Assembly (NCBI GenBank): GCA_023394875.1
Contig: JAEXAB010000005.1
Location: 1 to 37,079 of the forward strand
DNA: 37,079 nt
Source of the DNA: Bacillota bacterium
GTDB taxonomy: Bacteria > Bacillota > Clostridia > Christensenellales > DTU072
Reading direction: 5' to 3'
Part shown: one piece after another, positions 1 to 8,775 of the stretch
How the letters are laid out: each line of letters opens with the position of its first letter
How positions within the stretch are numbered: the first letter of the stretch is position 1
The notes under the pieces: generated by a model
Databases searched by the model: none
What the model was told of the DNA's origin: nothing
Seen by the model: only the letters and a program-made list of their open reading frames with translations
Program-made: the position numbers and the translations under genes

Positions 1-47
1 AACTTTGTTTCAAAGGGATATCCCCTCATTCCTTTTTTTCCTGCCAT
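1..47 (-). CDS. IS3-like transposase orfA, N-terminal fragment (cut by window edge)
   Basis: Only the first 15 or so codons lie in the window, reading MAGKKGMRGYPFETK on the minus strand. The ATG is at 47 and a clear AAGGAGG ribosome binding site sits just upstream. A short basic start followed by an aromatic-Pro-Phe-Glu segment is typical of the helix-turn-helix OrfA of IS3-family elements. An IS-type terminal repeat at 103-127 supports this. The family call is an inference from a very short stretch. Confidence 0.5.
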   Translation of the reverse strand, partial: MAGKKGMRGYPFETK

Positions 48-127
48 ATGTAAAAACCTCCTTATGGTATTTATTCTACCACAGGAGGCTTTTTATTTTT
101 AGTGTCCGTTTTTATGGGTTCAGTTCA
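48..127 (-). mobile_element. Terminal region of an IS3-like insertion sequence
   Basis: The 25 bases at 103-127 read on the minus strand as TGAACTGAACCC, six mixed bases, then ACGGACA. That is the usual form of an IS3-family terminal inverted repeat (TG start, GGACA end). Between this end and the orfA start, 52-98 form an inverted repeat (AAAAACCTCC against GGAGGCTTTTT, with an inner TGGTA/TACCA pairing) that covers the orfA ribosome binding site in RNA entering from outside. The rest of the element lies left of the window, so the opposite end and target duplication cannot be checked. Confidence 0.55.
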
Positions 128-149
128 AAAAACGGAGACGCTTTTTTTA

Positions 150-1748
150 CTAATTATAGATTTTAAGCACAATACATTCGTAAGGCTTGAGTTCTATTTT
201 TAATTCGGGAGAGTATTCTCTTACTTCTTCGCTCCACATATCAATAATAGAATAACCCTTGTCCGCAGTAAATTTTCCTGCAGCAAGAAGTTCATCTAGA
301 TTATAGCTTCTTTTGGCTTTCGTTGACCTTTTATTAAAAAAGCAAAGAGCAACGCCGTCCGACAAAGGTTTGATTAGTGTGTCGACTTTACCTTTTATTA
401 TTCTTTTTGCGCTCTTACATAGCAGGTCTTGATTAATAGAAATCAGATTTTTATTGGTGACTATCTTTAATACGTCGTCGGTAATTTTTCGTAAGTCGTT
501 ACCTAAAATAAGAGGCGCGTTCATCATACACCAAAGACTGAAATGCGACTTATTTTGGTCGTATGTCAATTTGCCGTTGCCGACTTCCAGCATATCGGGG
601 TCGTTCCAACCCCCTTTTTCGGAGAACGGCGCTAAATTAATGGTCTTGTTGTAAATATACATCATCCATATCCAAATAGGGCGGATATCGGGAGTAGTGC
701 GCCAAAGATTGCCCGCGTACTTTCCCCATACCCAAGGCTTGTTTCTGCCCCATTCGCAAATAGAATACACTATATTTTTATCGGTATCTTCTCCGTAAAC
801 CTTTTTTACTGCGGAAATTAACGCCTCACCCATTTTTTTGTATTGATAATAGGCGCTGTAAATTTTATTTTCAATGGGATTATACAGCTTTATGGTGTTT
901 TTGCCCTTATTTAGGTTAACTTTTAACTGATAACGGTAAGTAAGGTTCCAAATCTTTTGAGGCGGAATAATTATATAATTTTTATTAAATTTATTAACTT
1001 CGGCAATGAGGAATTTGTCGTATCTGCCCGCTTTTTTGGTGTGGATGGTAAGTACGTATTCTCCGTCAGTTTCGGCTTCCACCTCAAAAACAAGACCGCC
1101 TTTACGCTTATCCATTCCCTTAACGTAATTTTTAAGTTTCTTATGTTCTTTTAGATAGGCTTCCCCTTCAAGATTTTTTTCAATTACCGGATATTCGGTA
1201 ATTTTGCCGTCTTTGAATAGATCTATTTTATAAACGTAAGGCGCTTTATCGGTGTAAGGGATATTGTGGCAATAGTCGTATTTTAGGTACTCCACACCCC
1301 ATTTTACAAAGGTTAAGGCATCTTTTTCTTCATTATATAAGCTAGCCGGTAGTTCTTCGCAGGTATAAACGCCGTTGGAAGAATATATGCCTAATTTCAA
1401 GCCAAGATCGTTTACTTGTTTTACAAGATTTTTAATGCCGGACGGGAACCTTACCAAATCTCCTTGCATTTCTCCGTTACTGTCGCGCATAGAAGAGTGC
1501 CAGCAGTCATCTAAGTTTATGTATCTATATCCCGCTTCGTATAGCCCGGTATTTTTTACGGCGTTTGCGGTGTCAAGAACCAATTTTTCGTCCAGATAAT
1601 TGCGGAAAGTATTCCAGCTTGACCAGCCCATAGGGGGTAGAGGAGAGGCGTTTGCGGGATATTCGGTTAAATTATTTTCCTCAAAAGGCAGTTTGGAGTT
1701 GTTGCCCATAAATTTTTTGATATAGCAGGCTTTGCACTTGTCGTTCAT
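150..1748 (-). CDS. GH27 alpha-galactosidase with an inserted beta-sandwich-like domain
   Basis: This 532-aa protein is predicted to remove terminal alpha-galactose from melibiose- or raffinose-type sugars. The GH27 barrel opens at PPMGWSSWNTF (38-48) and continues through NLDDCW (78-83). The retaining-mechanism nucleophile is D158 in YLKYDYC. R350 and D354 in WRTTPD match the acid/base region, and GGWNDPDML (379-387) is a family hallmark. Between the nucleophile and the SICEWG strand, residues 165-310 hold an extra segment rich in beta strands (EVEAETDGEYVLTIHT), which looks like a galactose-binding-type module. A C-terminal beta domain follows, ending in KPYECIVLKI. There is no signal peptide, so the enzyme is probably cytoplasmic. 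The start has a GGAGG site 6 bases upstream. It is divergent from the DUF2804 gene. Confidence 0.9.
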   Translation of the reverse strand: MNDKCKACYIKKFMGNNSKLPFEENNLTEYPANASPLPPMGWSSWNTFRNYLDEKLVLDTANAVKNTGLYEAGYRYINLDDCWHSSMRDSNGEMQGDLVRFPSGIKNLVKQVNDLGLKLGIYSSNGVYTCEELPASLYNEEKDALTFVKWGVEYLKYDYCHNIPYTDKAPYVYKIDLFKDGKITEYPVIEKNLEGEAYLKEHKKLKNYVKGMDKRKGGLVFEVEAETDGEYVLTIHTKKAGRYDKFLIAEVNKFNKNYIIIPPQKIWNLTYRYQLKVNLNKGKNTIKLYNPIENKIYSAYYQYKKMGEALISAVKKVYGEDTDKNIVYSICEWGRNKPWVWGKYAGNLWRTTPDIRPIWIWMMYIYNKTINLAPFSEKGGWNDPDMLEVGNGKLTYDQNKSHFSLWCMMNAPLILGNDLRKITDDVLKIVTNKNLISINQDLLCKSAKRIIKGKVDTLIKPLSDGVALCFFNKRSTKAKRSYNLDELLAAGKFTADKGYSIIDMWSEEVREYSPELKIELKPYECIVLKIYN

Positions 1749-1825
1749 GTTTCCTCCATTGTATATAAACTTATTATAGTATAGGACGAAAATGGTTATT
1801 TGTAAAGGGCGAAAAAATTGCTTAC

Positions 1826-1854
1826 TTGTTTTTTTTGACTAAATATTATATAAT
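1826..1854 (+). promoter_or_regulatory. Putative sigma-A promoter for the DUF2804 gene
   Basis: TTGTTT at 1826-1831 and TATAAT at 1849-1854 are separated by 17 bases, a few bases upstream of the AAGGAGG site for the gene at 1871. It lies in the short divergent region shared with the alpha-galactosidase gene. Confidence 0.45.
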
Positions 1855-1870
1855 ATTGTAAGGAGGCTAT

Positions 1871-2968
1871 ATGAAAAAATACAGTCACGTTATATCGGAT
1901 ACCAGAAGAGCAGTCCCCACACCAAAAGATATGGTAAAGGACGGAAAATGCGTATTCGGAACTTTCGATAAAGAATTTGAGACAATGGACTTAATGGGAA
2001 TTAAGAACCCTACCTCAGCTCCCGATTTTATGAAAAGATTGAGACTTACTCTCTGGGAAGCCACAGAAGTTCACATGGAACAGGGCGTTTTACTTGCAGT
2101 TGTCTGCGATATGGGTATTTTTGGACTTACCCTTAACGTTTATTACGACAAAGTAGAAAAGAAAGTCTACAGCTGGAGTACAAATCTGAAGAGCAAAGAC
2201 ACCGTAATCGCTCCAAATCTTATTAACGGCTCCGAAGCAAAGGCGGAAACTCCAGTATCCCACGTTCGTTACATCAATAACTTCCAGGACGGAAAATGCC
2301 ACTTAGACGGACATCATACAGACGAAGTTAACAGCATAGAATACAGCTTTGATTTAGAAAGAATATCCAAACCGTGCGTAGTTTCCATACCCTTTGAAAA
2401 TATGGAAAAACGTCATCGTCCGTTATATTCTCAAAAAGACTTTTTCAAAGCAACCGGTACTTTGAAGTTTAACGGCAAAGAATACAAGTCAAACGACGTT
2501 ACTACAGCGGTAGTAGACGATCACAGAGGATACTACCCCAGAAAAGCTCATTACGACTGGGTAACCACTATGGGCGTTAACGAAACCAACGGAGAAAAGA
2601 AGTGGTTTGCCTTTAACCTAACCCGCAATCAGTCAATCGACCAAGACAAATATAACGAAAACCTTATTTGGCTGGAAAATGAAACAAGTCTGCTCCCGCC
2701 GGTTACTTTCGAAAGAACGGTAGACACAAGACAGTTTGACAGAAAAGACGGCGCAATCTGGACTATTAAAGACGAACACGGTATGGTTAACGTAGTATTC
2801 AAAGTCTACGATATCTTCCGCATGATAACCCACGCAAAACCTATAGTAAACATCGACTATTTCGTAGCGTTCGGCGAGCTGGAAGGCTATGTGCTTGACG
2901 AGGACGGCAACAAATATATCCTTGACGGCATGCTGGGCATGGGCGAAGACAAGACCTTGCTCTTATAA
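1871..2968 (+). CDS. DUF2804 family protein
   Basis: This 365-aa soluble protein has no signal peptide or membrane segment. It is recognised as DUF2804 from its start (HVISDTRRAVP), the VDDHRGYYPRKAHYDW block near residues 217-232, and the FAFNLTRNQSIDQDKYNENLIWL segment near 249-271. The family is common in Bacillota and Actinobacteria and has no firmly assigned reaction. Its beta-rich sequence suggests a lipid- or carbohydrate-handling fold, but that is conjecture. An AAGGAGG site precedes the ATG. It is probably monocistronic, since a strong hairpin terminator follows the stop. Confidence 0.8.
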   Translation: MKKYSHVISDTRRAVPTPKDMVKDGKCVFGTFDKEFETMDLMGIKNPTSAPDFMKRLRLTLWEATEVHMEQGVLLAVVCDMGIFGLTLNVYYDKVEKKVYSWSTNLKSKDTVIAPNLINGSEAKAETPVSHVRYINNFQDGKCHLDGHHTDEVNSIEYSFDLERISKPCVVSIPFENMEKRHRPLYSQKDFFKATGTLKFNGKEYKSNDVTTAVVDDHRGYYPRKAHYDWVTTMGVNETNGEKKWFAFNLTRNQSIDQDKYNENLIWLENETSLLPPVTFERTVDTRQFDRKDGAIWTIKDEHGMVNVVFKVYDIFRMITHAKPIVNIDYFVAFGELEGYVLDEDGNKYILDGMLGMGEDKTLLL

Positions 2969-2995
2969 AAAATAAAAAACAATAAGAACTAATAT

Positions 2996-3025
2996 AATCA
3001 GCAAATGAACCCTCATTTGCTGATT
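2996..3025 (+). terminator. Hairpin terminator after the DUF2804 gene
   Basis: There is a perfect 13-bp inverted repeat (AATCAGCAAATGA / TCATTTGCTGATT) with an ACCC loop, followed by AT-rich sequence. It separates the DUF2804 gene from the next coding unit. Confidence 0.75.
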
Positions 3026-3056
3026 ATTTAATTATCAAACAAAGGTGGAATAAATT

Positions 3057-3764
3057 ATGGAATTGACAAGAGAAATATGGACTAAGGAAGAGGGAAAACA
3101 ATTTCAAGAATATTTGATAAGCTGCGGCAGACCCGATAAGGTAGAATGGACCCAAAGAATAATTAATACCGAAATGCCTGTTTTAGCCGTTTTATCGCCG
3201 ATAATAAAAGATATTACAAAGAAAATAGCCAAAGGTAACTTTATGGCTTTTCTTGACCTTTGGCTTTGGGATTATTTTGAAAATACTTCAATTAACGGTG
3301 GTTTGATTATGAAAATAAAAGACTTCGATACTATGAAGTCATATTTACTTCCGTATTGCGAAAGAGCCGATAATTGGGCGACTTGCGACTTGCTATCCTT
3401 CCCTATAAATAATAAAAACGAAGAGAAGTTTTGGGCTATGTCGTTGGAACTTATAAAAAGCGAAAAGCCTTTTGTCAGGCGGGTGGGCGTAAATATATGG
3501 TTTAAGTATATAGAAAAAGAGGGTTATTTGCCAAAAATATTTGAGTTAATTAACGGTATGCGGGAAGAAAAGGAATACTACGTAAATATGGTTGTGGCTT
3601 GGCTGATTGCCGAATGTTTTGCAAAAAACCGCGAGGCTACTTTGGAATTTTACAAAACCAACAACCTAAACGACTTTACCGCCAACAAAAGTATCTCAAA
3701 ATGCCGCGACAGCTTCCGAATAACCAAAGAGGATAAAGATTTTCTTTTACAGTATAAGAGATAA
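3057..3764 (+). CDS. AlkD-like DNA alkylation repair protein
   Basis: This 235-aa all-helical protein matches the HEAT-like repeat AlkD/DNA alkylation repair family, which excises alkylated purines. Family landmarks are DNWATCDLLS (about 106-115), FVRRVGVNIW (about 139-148) and a C-terminal NKSISKCRDSFRI. The length fits standalone AlkD proteins. The start follows an AAAGGTGG site. It begins a co-directional run with the following genes (3834, 4979, 5921), followed by Ku and LigD, so a repair theme recurs in the cluster. The exact substrate is not visible from sequence. Confidence 0.85.
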   Translation: MELTREIWTKEEGKQFQEYLISCGRPDKVEWTQRIINTEMPVLAVLSPIIKDITKKIAKGNFMAFLDLWLWDYFENTSINGGLIMKIKDFDTMKSYLLPYCERADNWATCDLLSFPINNKNEEKFWAMSLELIKSEKPFVRRVGVNIWFKYIEKEGYLPKIFELINGMREEKEYYVNMVVAWLIAECFAKNREATLEFYKTNNLNDFTANKSISKCRDSFRITKEDKDFLLQYKR

Positions 3765-3833
3765 TTGTCAATAAGCAATTTTTATGGTAAAATTTGGTTT
3801 GATTTTATAAATAGTAATAAGTTAGGAGAAAAA

Positions 3834-4943
3834 ATGAAAAAAGGCGCAAAAATTACTTTAGGCATTATCGGCGGAATATTAGGCTTAATAATAGTGCTTT
3901 TATGTGTGTTCGTAGGTGTTTTTTGGACAGAGCTGGCGGCAATAAAAAATTTAGAAAAAATAGATGATTACGGATTTTTCGTTATGGACTATAACCGTGA
4001 TTATGACTTGGACGACCTACTTACTAAAGGCGCCGCCTCCGACCAGGAGCTGTTGGATTATATAATCTCCAAGCTCTTTAAGGGTATTCCTATAAAGATA
4101 GATATGTCCGATTATGCTTGTACTACTTTTAATTCAGTCACCCCGGATGGCGAATACCTCTTCGGGCGTAATTTTGACTGGGAATATTCTCCTGCTCTTA
4201 TGCTGTGGACTAAGCCTAACAAAGGCTATGCCAGTATTTCTATGGTAAACTTAGGCTTTTTGTCCTATGCCAAAGAATATTTGCCCGATAAGTATATAAA
4301 CAGATTTCTTACCCTTGCCGCCCCTTACGTGCCATTAGACGGCATTAACGAAAAGGGTCTTGCCATCGGCGTATTGTATCTTGAGGATGAGCCCACCGCG
4401 CAGGACAACGGCAAAGTGGATATGATGACGACAACTATGATAAGATTGGTTTTGGACAGAGCGGCAAATGTTGAAGAAGCTATAGAGCTGTTTAAGTCTT
4501 ATGATATGCACGATTCGGTTGGGGCTTGCTATCACTACCAAATTGCCGACGCTAGCGGAAAATCGGCTATAATAGAATACGTAAATAACGAAATGAAAGT
4601 CTACTATCCCGAACAAAAGGAAGGCAATATTCAAGACTTCCAGATGCTTACAAACTTCTACATTACCGAAAACGTAAGCGATAAGGGAATGGGAATGGAC
4701 AGATACGAAATAGTAGAAAATACGTTGACGGCGTCTAAGGGCGTTACTACCAAACAAGAGGCTATGAACCTACTAAAAGAAGTGCGCCTAGAACAATACG
4801 TAGAGGAGAGCGGATGGATAGACGATACACAATGGAGTTGCGTTTATGATTTAACAAACCGCTCCTTGGATATTTGTATCGGAATGAATTACGAAAAAGT
4901 TTATCGCTTTGCGGTAGATTCTCCCATGAAAGTTTTAGATTAA
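3834..4943 (+). CDS. Membrane-anchored choloylglycine hydrolase-like (Ntn) amidase
   Basis: The ATG at 3834 has a TTAGGAGAA ribosome binding site and places a membrane segment (residues 8-32) at the N-terminus. An in-frame start at 3765 lacks such a site and was not chosen. The outward domain begins near C96 (ACTTFNSVTPDGEYLFGRNFDW), the C-R-N-F-D arrangement of linear C-N amide hydrolases (C96, R112, D115). Later conserved parts are GINEKGLAIGVLYL and MLTNFY. In characterised relatives the cysteine becomes the N-terminal nucleophile by self-cleavage. Here it follows a roughly 60-residue linker after the anchor, consistent with processing outside the membrane. Possible substrates include N-acyl amino acids and bile salts. 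The sequence does not decide between them. Confidence 0.8.
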   Translation: MKKGAKITLGIIGGILGLIIVLLCVFVGVFWTELAAIKNLEKIDDYGFFVMDYNRDYDLDDLLTKGAASDQELLDYIISKLFKGIPIKIDMSDYACTTFNSVTPDGEYLFGRNFDWEYSPALMLWTKPNKGYASISMVNLGFLSYAKEYLPDKYINRFLTLAAPYVPLDGINEKGLAIGVLYLEDEPTAQDNGKVDMMTTTMIRLVLDRAANVEEAIELFKSYDMHDSVGACYHYQIADASGKSAIIEYVNNEMKVYYPEQKEGNIQDFQMLTNFYITENVSDKGMGMDRYEIVENTLTASKGVTTKQEAMNLLKEVRLEQYVEESGWIDDTQWSCVYDLTNRSLDICIGMNYEKVYRFAVDSPMKVLD

Positions 4944-4978
4944 TGATTAATGCATAAAATAAATATCGGAGTTTTATT

Positions 4979-5917
4979 ATGTTATCATTAAGAGCAAAAA
5001 TAGTATTAGCTATAATAGGAAAAAAGTTTAACGTAAATCCGTATACCTGCAACGACCCTGTTGCCAAAATAAAAGGATTGGAAACACCGGGTAAATACAA
5101 AGCGCCTAAAGGCTACGTCCACTCAAAAGAAGCAATAAACGACGGCGGGTATTTGGAATTTGTCAAACCAAAAAACGGCAATAGTAAAAATTTAATCTAC
5201 GTTTTGCACGGAGGCGCTTACGTTTCCGGACTTATTGATATCTACCGCTATACCGCGGTAAAATACAGCAAGGCAGGATACGGAGCTGACGTTGCGTTTT
5301 TGGATTATCACATCGCCCCTACCTATAAATATCCCACAGCCTTAAACGACGCTTTAGACGGTTGGGAAAAACTTTTGGAAAAAGGCTATAAACCTGGCAA
5401 CATTATGCTTGTGGGAGACAGTGCAGGCGGCAATTTAACCCTTGCCTTGATGCTAAAACTTAGAGATATGGGCTATGATATGCCACGCGGCGCTATATGT
5501 ATGTCCCCTTGGGCGGATATGACGGCATCGGGAGAGTCCTATATAAAGAATTTTAACCGTGACGTTATGTTCGGCGGCAAGCAGGAAGTGAAAGCGGAAA
5601 TGGCAGAAATGTTTATTAACTCTCCCATATATGCCTTCTGTGTAGACTGCGACCGAACTGACCCTTACTTGTCACCGGTTTTTGGAGAATATCACGACTT
5701 CCCGCCCATGATGTTTGCCGTTGGCTCCGATGAAGTTTTACTAAGCGACACCCTTACAATTAAAGAAAAACTTGATAAAGAAAACATAAGAGCCGATTTG
5801 CTTATCGGAGAGCATATGTTCCACGTCTGGCCGATTTTCCACCAACTTTTTCCCGAAGCGAAAAAAGCTATGAACGCAATATGCGCTTTCATTACCGAAC
5901 AATATACGCAAAAATAA
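4979..5917 (+). CDS. Alpha/beta hydrolase, hormone-sensitive-lipase-type esterase
   Basis: This 312-aa carboxylesterase-like enzyme carries the HGG oxyanion-hole motif (77-79) and the nucleophile elbow GDSAGG (146-151, S148). The expected triad partners are D251 (VGSDEVLLSD) and H282 (EHMFHVWP). This layout is typical of bacterial family IV (HSL) esterases acting on short acyl esters. A hydrophobic N-terminal stretch (residues 3-13) may associate with the membrane but is not a clear signal peptide. It lies 35 bases after the amidase gene and 3 bases before the DUF5131 gene, so co-transcription is likely. Confidence 0.88.
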   Translation: MLSLRAKIVLAIIGKKFNVNPYTCNDPVAKIKGLETPGKYKAPKGYVHSKEAINDGGYLEFVKPKNGNSKNLIYVLHGGAYVSGLIDIYRYTAVKYSKAGYGADVAFLDYHIAPTYKYPTALNDALDGWEKLLEKGYKPGNIMLVGDSAGGNLTLALMLKLRDMGYDMPRGAICMSPWADMTASGESYIKNFNRDVMFGGKQEVKAEMAEMFINSPIYAFCVDCDRTDPYLSPVFGEYHDFPPMMFAVGSDEVLLSDTLTIKEKLDKENIRADLLIGEHMFHVWPIFHQLFPEAKKAMNAICAFITEQYTQK

Positions 5918-5920
5918 AAT

Positions 5921-6634
5921 ATGGGAATGTGGAATCCGTGGCATGGTTGCCATAAATTTAGCGATGGTTGTAAGTTCTGTTACATACATAAGGGCGACTA
6001 TAAGCGCGGAATAGATACAAACGAAATAGTAAAAACCGATAATTTTTATGCGCCCGTAGCAAGAAATAAAAACGGCGAATACAAAATAAAAAGCGGTAGC
6101 ACTGTATATCTATGCTTTTCTTCGGATTTTTTACTGGAAGAAGCAGACGGGTGGCGGGCAGAGTGCTGGCAAATGATAAAACAGCGCAGTGATCTGTCTT
6201 TTTTGTTTCTTACCAAAAGAATAGACCGCTTTAATAACTGTATTCCATGTGACTGGGGCGACGGCTACGACAACGTAATAGTGGGCTGCACCGTAGAAAA
6301 TCAAGCGGCCGCCGATTATAGATTATCAATATTTAACAAACTTCCCATAAAACATAAGGATATTATTTGTCAACCGCTTATAGAAAGAATTGATGTTTCA
6401 CCATATCTGAAAGATATAGAACTTGTCGTTGCAGGTGGGGAGTCCGACGTTAATGCCCGCCCTCTTAACTATGAATGGGTATTGTCTATACGCGAACAAT
6501 GTATAAACGCAAACGTTTCTTTTGAATTCCGCCAATGCGGCTCAAACTTTATTAAAGACGGCGTACTTTACAAACTTAACGTCCGTCAACTTTCTTTTTT
6601 AGCAAAAAAAGCCGATATTAACTACAAGCCGTAA
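5921..6634 (+). CDS. DUF5131 (phage Gp37/Gp68) family protein
   Basis: This 237-aa protein opens with WNPWHGCHKFSDGCKFCY, the signature of the DUF5131/Gp37Gp68 family. Cysteines C10, C17 and C20 resemble a metal or Fe-S cluster site, and the family is related to radical-SAM-like proteins. Further family blocks are CFSSDFLLEEADGWRAECW, FLFLTKR and the VVAGGESDVNARPL segment. Its role is not established. The family occurs in phages, plasmids and repair-related neighbourhoods. Here it sits between the esterase gene (3-base gap) and Ku, so a role tied to the NHEJ pair is possible but unproven. Confidence 0.82.
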   Translation: MGMWNPWHGCHKFSDGCKFCYIHKGDYKRGIDTNEIVKTDNFYAPVARNKNGEYKIKSGSTVYLCFSSDFLLEEADGWRAECWQMIKQRSDLSFLFLTKRIDRFNNCIPCDWGDGYDNVIVGCTVENQAAADYRLSIFNKLPIKHKDIICQPLIERIDVSPYLKDIELVVAGGESDVNARPLNYEWVLSIREQCINANVSFEFRQCGSNFIKDGVLYKLNVRQLSFLAKKADINYKP

Positions 6635-6698
6635 AATTTGCACGCCTCTTTTTATAAATAACTTATAAATTTATGCAAATAATAAATAAGAGGTAATT

Positions 6699-7505
6699 AT
6701 GGCATACAGTTATAAAGGAAGTCTTTCTTTTGGTTTGATTTATATTCCAATTACACTGCATATCAGCGTAAAAAATAATGATATAGGGTTTAATATGCTG
6801 GACAAAAATACCATGTCAAGAGTTCAGTACAAAAAAACCTGTACCGCTTGCGGAGGCAGAGAAGTAAAACAAGAAGATATTGTTAAGGGTTATGAATATG
6901 AAGAGGGCAAATACGTAGTTTTCGAAGAGTCTGACTTTGAAAAAATCAAGGCGCCTAAGGATAAGAGCATAAATATAGAACGCTTTGTTAATATTTCCGA
7001 TATAGACCCAATTTATTATGATAAATGCTACTATATTAATCCCACGGGAGGAGAAAAGGCATTTTCACTGCTTTTACAGGCGATGGAATCGAAAAATAAG
7101 GTAGGGATAGCAAAAACAGTTTTGGGTACTAAGGAAACGTTGATAGCTATTCGGGTTAAGGGAGGCAAAATGCTTCTAAACACTCTCTTTTTCGATGACG
7201 AAATTTTAACTAACCCCACAAAACAAATAAAAGAAGAAGTTAAAGAAGCCGAGCTAAATATGGCTAAAATGATAATTGACGGCATGAGCGGCGTATTTGA
7301 ACCAAAATTATATAAGGACGAATATCAGGAAAAGATAAAACAAGCAATCGAAGAAAAAATAAGCGGTAAGGAAATATCAAAACCAAAACAAGATAAAGAA
7401 CATAACGTAGCCGACCTTATGGAAGCGTTGCAACTGACGTTAAAATCAACGCAAAAATCAATGACTTTACAAAAACCAAAAAAGAAAGCGGCAAGTAACG
7501 CATGA
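6699..7505 (+). CDS. ku: Bacterial Ku protein (NHEJ end-binding)
   Basis: Ku binds double-strand DNA ends as a homodimer and recruits the partner ligase. This 268-aa protein shows the bacterial Ku core: MAYSYKGSLSFGLIYIPI at the start, the C-x2-C pair in KKTCTACGG, VVFEESDFEKI, and the DPIYYDKCYYINP strand. The C-terminus is lysine-rich (KPKKKAASNA), as in many bacterial Ku tails that contact DNA or ligase. The ATG follows an AAGAGGT site. The TGA stop overlaps the ligase start by 4 bases, indicating translational coupling. Confidence 0.95.
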   Translation: MAYSYKGSLSFGLIYIPITLHISVKNNDIGFNMLDKNTMSRVQYKKTCTACGGREVKQEDIVKGYEYEEGKYVVFEESDFEKIKAPKDKSINIERFVNISDIDPIYYDKCYYINPTGGEKAFSLLLQAMESKNKVGIAKTVLGTKETLIAIRVKGGKMLLNTLFFDDEILTNPTKQIKEEVKEAELNMAKMIIDGMSGVFEPKLYKDEYQEKIKQAIEEKISGKEISKPKQDKEHNVADLMEALQLTLKSTQKSMTLQKPKKKAASNA

Positions 7506-8437
7506 GTGATTTATTCGAAGACAAAAATATTTCCCCCATGCTACTTTACCAAGTTGAGCCTTTCGATGACAAAGACTATATATTTGAGTTGAAACTAGAT
7601 GGAATAAGGTGTATTGCGTATCTGGATAAAGATAACGTTGTTTTAAGAAATAAGAGGAACAAGGACGTTACCGAAATTTATCCCGAACTTAATAATATTT
7701 ACAAATGCGCAGAAAAGCGTTGTATTTTGGACGGAGAGATAATATGTCAGGGAGAAAACGGCAAGCCTGATTTTTTTGCTCTGCAGAGGCGCAGTCTTAT
7801 GATAGATAAATTCCGCATAAAATTGGCTGCAGAAAGGAACCCCGTGCAGTTTGTCGCTTACGATATATTATATATAGATAATAAGCAAATTACCGATGAA
7901 CCGTTATTGCAAAGGAAATCACAGCTTAAAAAAGTCATCAAAGAGAATAATAGCTTGAGTATTTCCAGATATATCGAAAAAGACGGCATGGCTTTTTTTG
8001 AACTGGCAAAACAAAACGAGCTAGAAGGGGTGGTAGCCAAGAAAAAAGACGGTTTGTACCACATAGGAAAACGAACGAAAGACTGGGTAAAAATTAAAGT
8101 TATGCAGGACGAAGATTTAATAGTCTGCGGTTACAAACTTAATGATGACGGCAAAATAAAAGATTTGTTATTAGGCATATATGATGAGGATAATTTGATT
8201 TCCAGAGGCAGTGTTTCACTGGGAATATCTAAAGAAGACCAAAAAACAATTCTAAATTTTGCAAAAAACAATACGATAACTAAGCCCTGGTTCCCCGACA
8301 AAAATAACGTTAATTGGCTAAAACTGAAACTTGTAGGCACAGCCCATTATATGCACCAAACCGAAAGCGGCAACATGCGCCAACCCGTCTGGAAAGGCCT
8401 CCGCACCGATAAATCCGTCAACGAATGCAGAATTTAA
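7502..8437 (+). CDS. ligD: ATP-dependent DNA ligase, LigD ligase-domain type
   Basis: This 311-aa enzyme seals double-strand breaks held by Ku. Motif I is KLDGIR with the adenylated lysine K31. ILDGEI (motif III), DILYID (IIIa), EGVVAKKKDG (IV) and WVKIKV (V) follow in order, then an OB-fold region. The polymerase and phosphoesterase domains of large LigD proteins are absent, so this is a stand-alone ligase module as in many Bacillota. The four-base overlap with Ku supports a two-gene NHEJ unit. Confidence 0.93.
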   Translation: MSDLFEDKNISPMLLYQVEPFDDKDYIFELKLDGIRCIAYLDKDNVVLRNKRNKDVTEIYPELNNIYKCAEKRCILDGEIICQGENGKPDFFALQRRSLMIDKFRIKLAAERNPVQFVAYDILYIDNKQITDEPLLQRKSQLKKVIKENNSLSISRYIEKDGMAFFELAKQNELEGVVAKKKDGLYHIGKRTKDWVKIKVMQDEDLIVCGYKLNDDGKIKDLLLGIYDEDNLISRGSVSLGISKEDQKTILNFAKNNTITKPWFPDKNNVNWLKLKLVGTAHYMHQTESGNMRQPVWKGLRTDKSVNECRI

Positions 8438-8511
8438 TATAAATAACAAGTATTTTTTATGTTCGAAATTGTACGAATCTTATTTTATATAATTAAACAA
8501 TTATAAATAAT

Positions 8512-8541
8512 TTGATTGTACATATATTGCTATGCTATAAT
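8512..8541 (+). promoter_or_regulatory. Putative sigma-A promoter for the PspC-domain gene
   Basis: TTGATT (8512-8517), an 18-base spacer ending in TGC, and TATAAT (8536-8541) make a TG-extended promoter about 40 bases before the start codon at 8581. Confidence 0.6.
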
Positions 8542-8580
8542 GTGCATTAAGGAAATATACTTAAAGAAGGGGATTATTAT

Positions 8581-8775
8581 ATGAAAAGGTTGTATAAAAT
8601 TAAAGCGGAAAAGAAGATTTGCGGAGTTTGCGCAGGGCTTGCCGAATATTTTGAGTTGGACGTTTCTTTAATTCGTATTATCTGGGCAGTATGCGCTCTT
8701 AGCGGCGTTGGATTTTTTGCTTACTTTATCGCGGCGATTATTCTGCCCGATAAAGAAACGATAATTGATAAATAA
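8581..8775 (+). CDS. PspC domain membrane protein
   Basis: This 64-aa protein has the PspC pattern: a basic start (KRLYKIKAEKKICGVCAGLAEYFELD), VSLIRIIWAV, then a hydrophobic helix ending in ILPDKE. Such proteins are single-pass membrane proteins linked to envelope stress in other bacteria. The ATG has an AAGAAGGGG site and its own promoter. No other phage-shock genes are adjacent. Confidence 0.88.
   Translation: MKRLYKIKAEKKICGVCAGLAEYFELDVSLIRIIWAVCALSGVGFFAYFIAAIILPDKETIIDK

Noticed and set aside
3765..3833. Upstream extension of the amidase gene
   Set aside because: No ribosome binding site. The start at 3834 has a good one and begins the membrane anchor directly.
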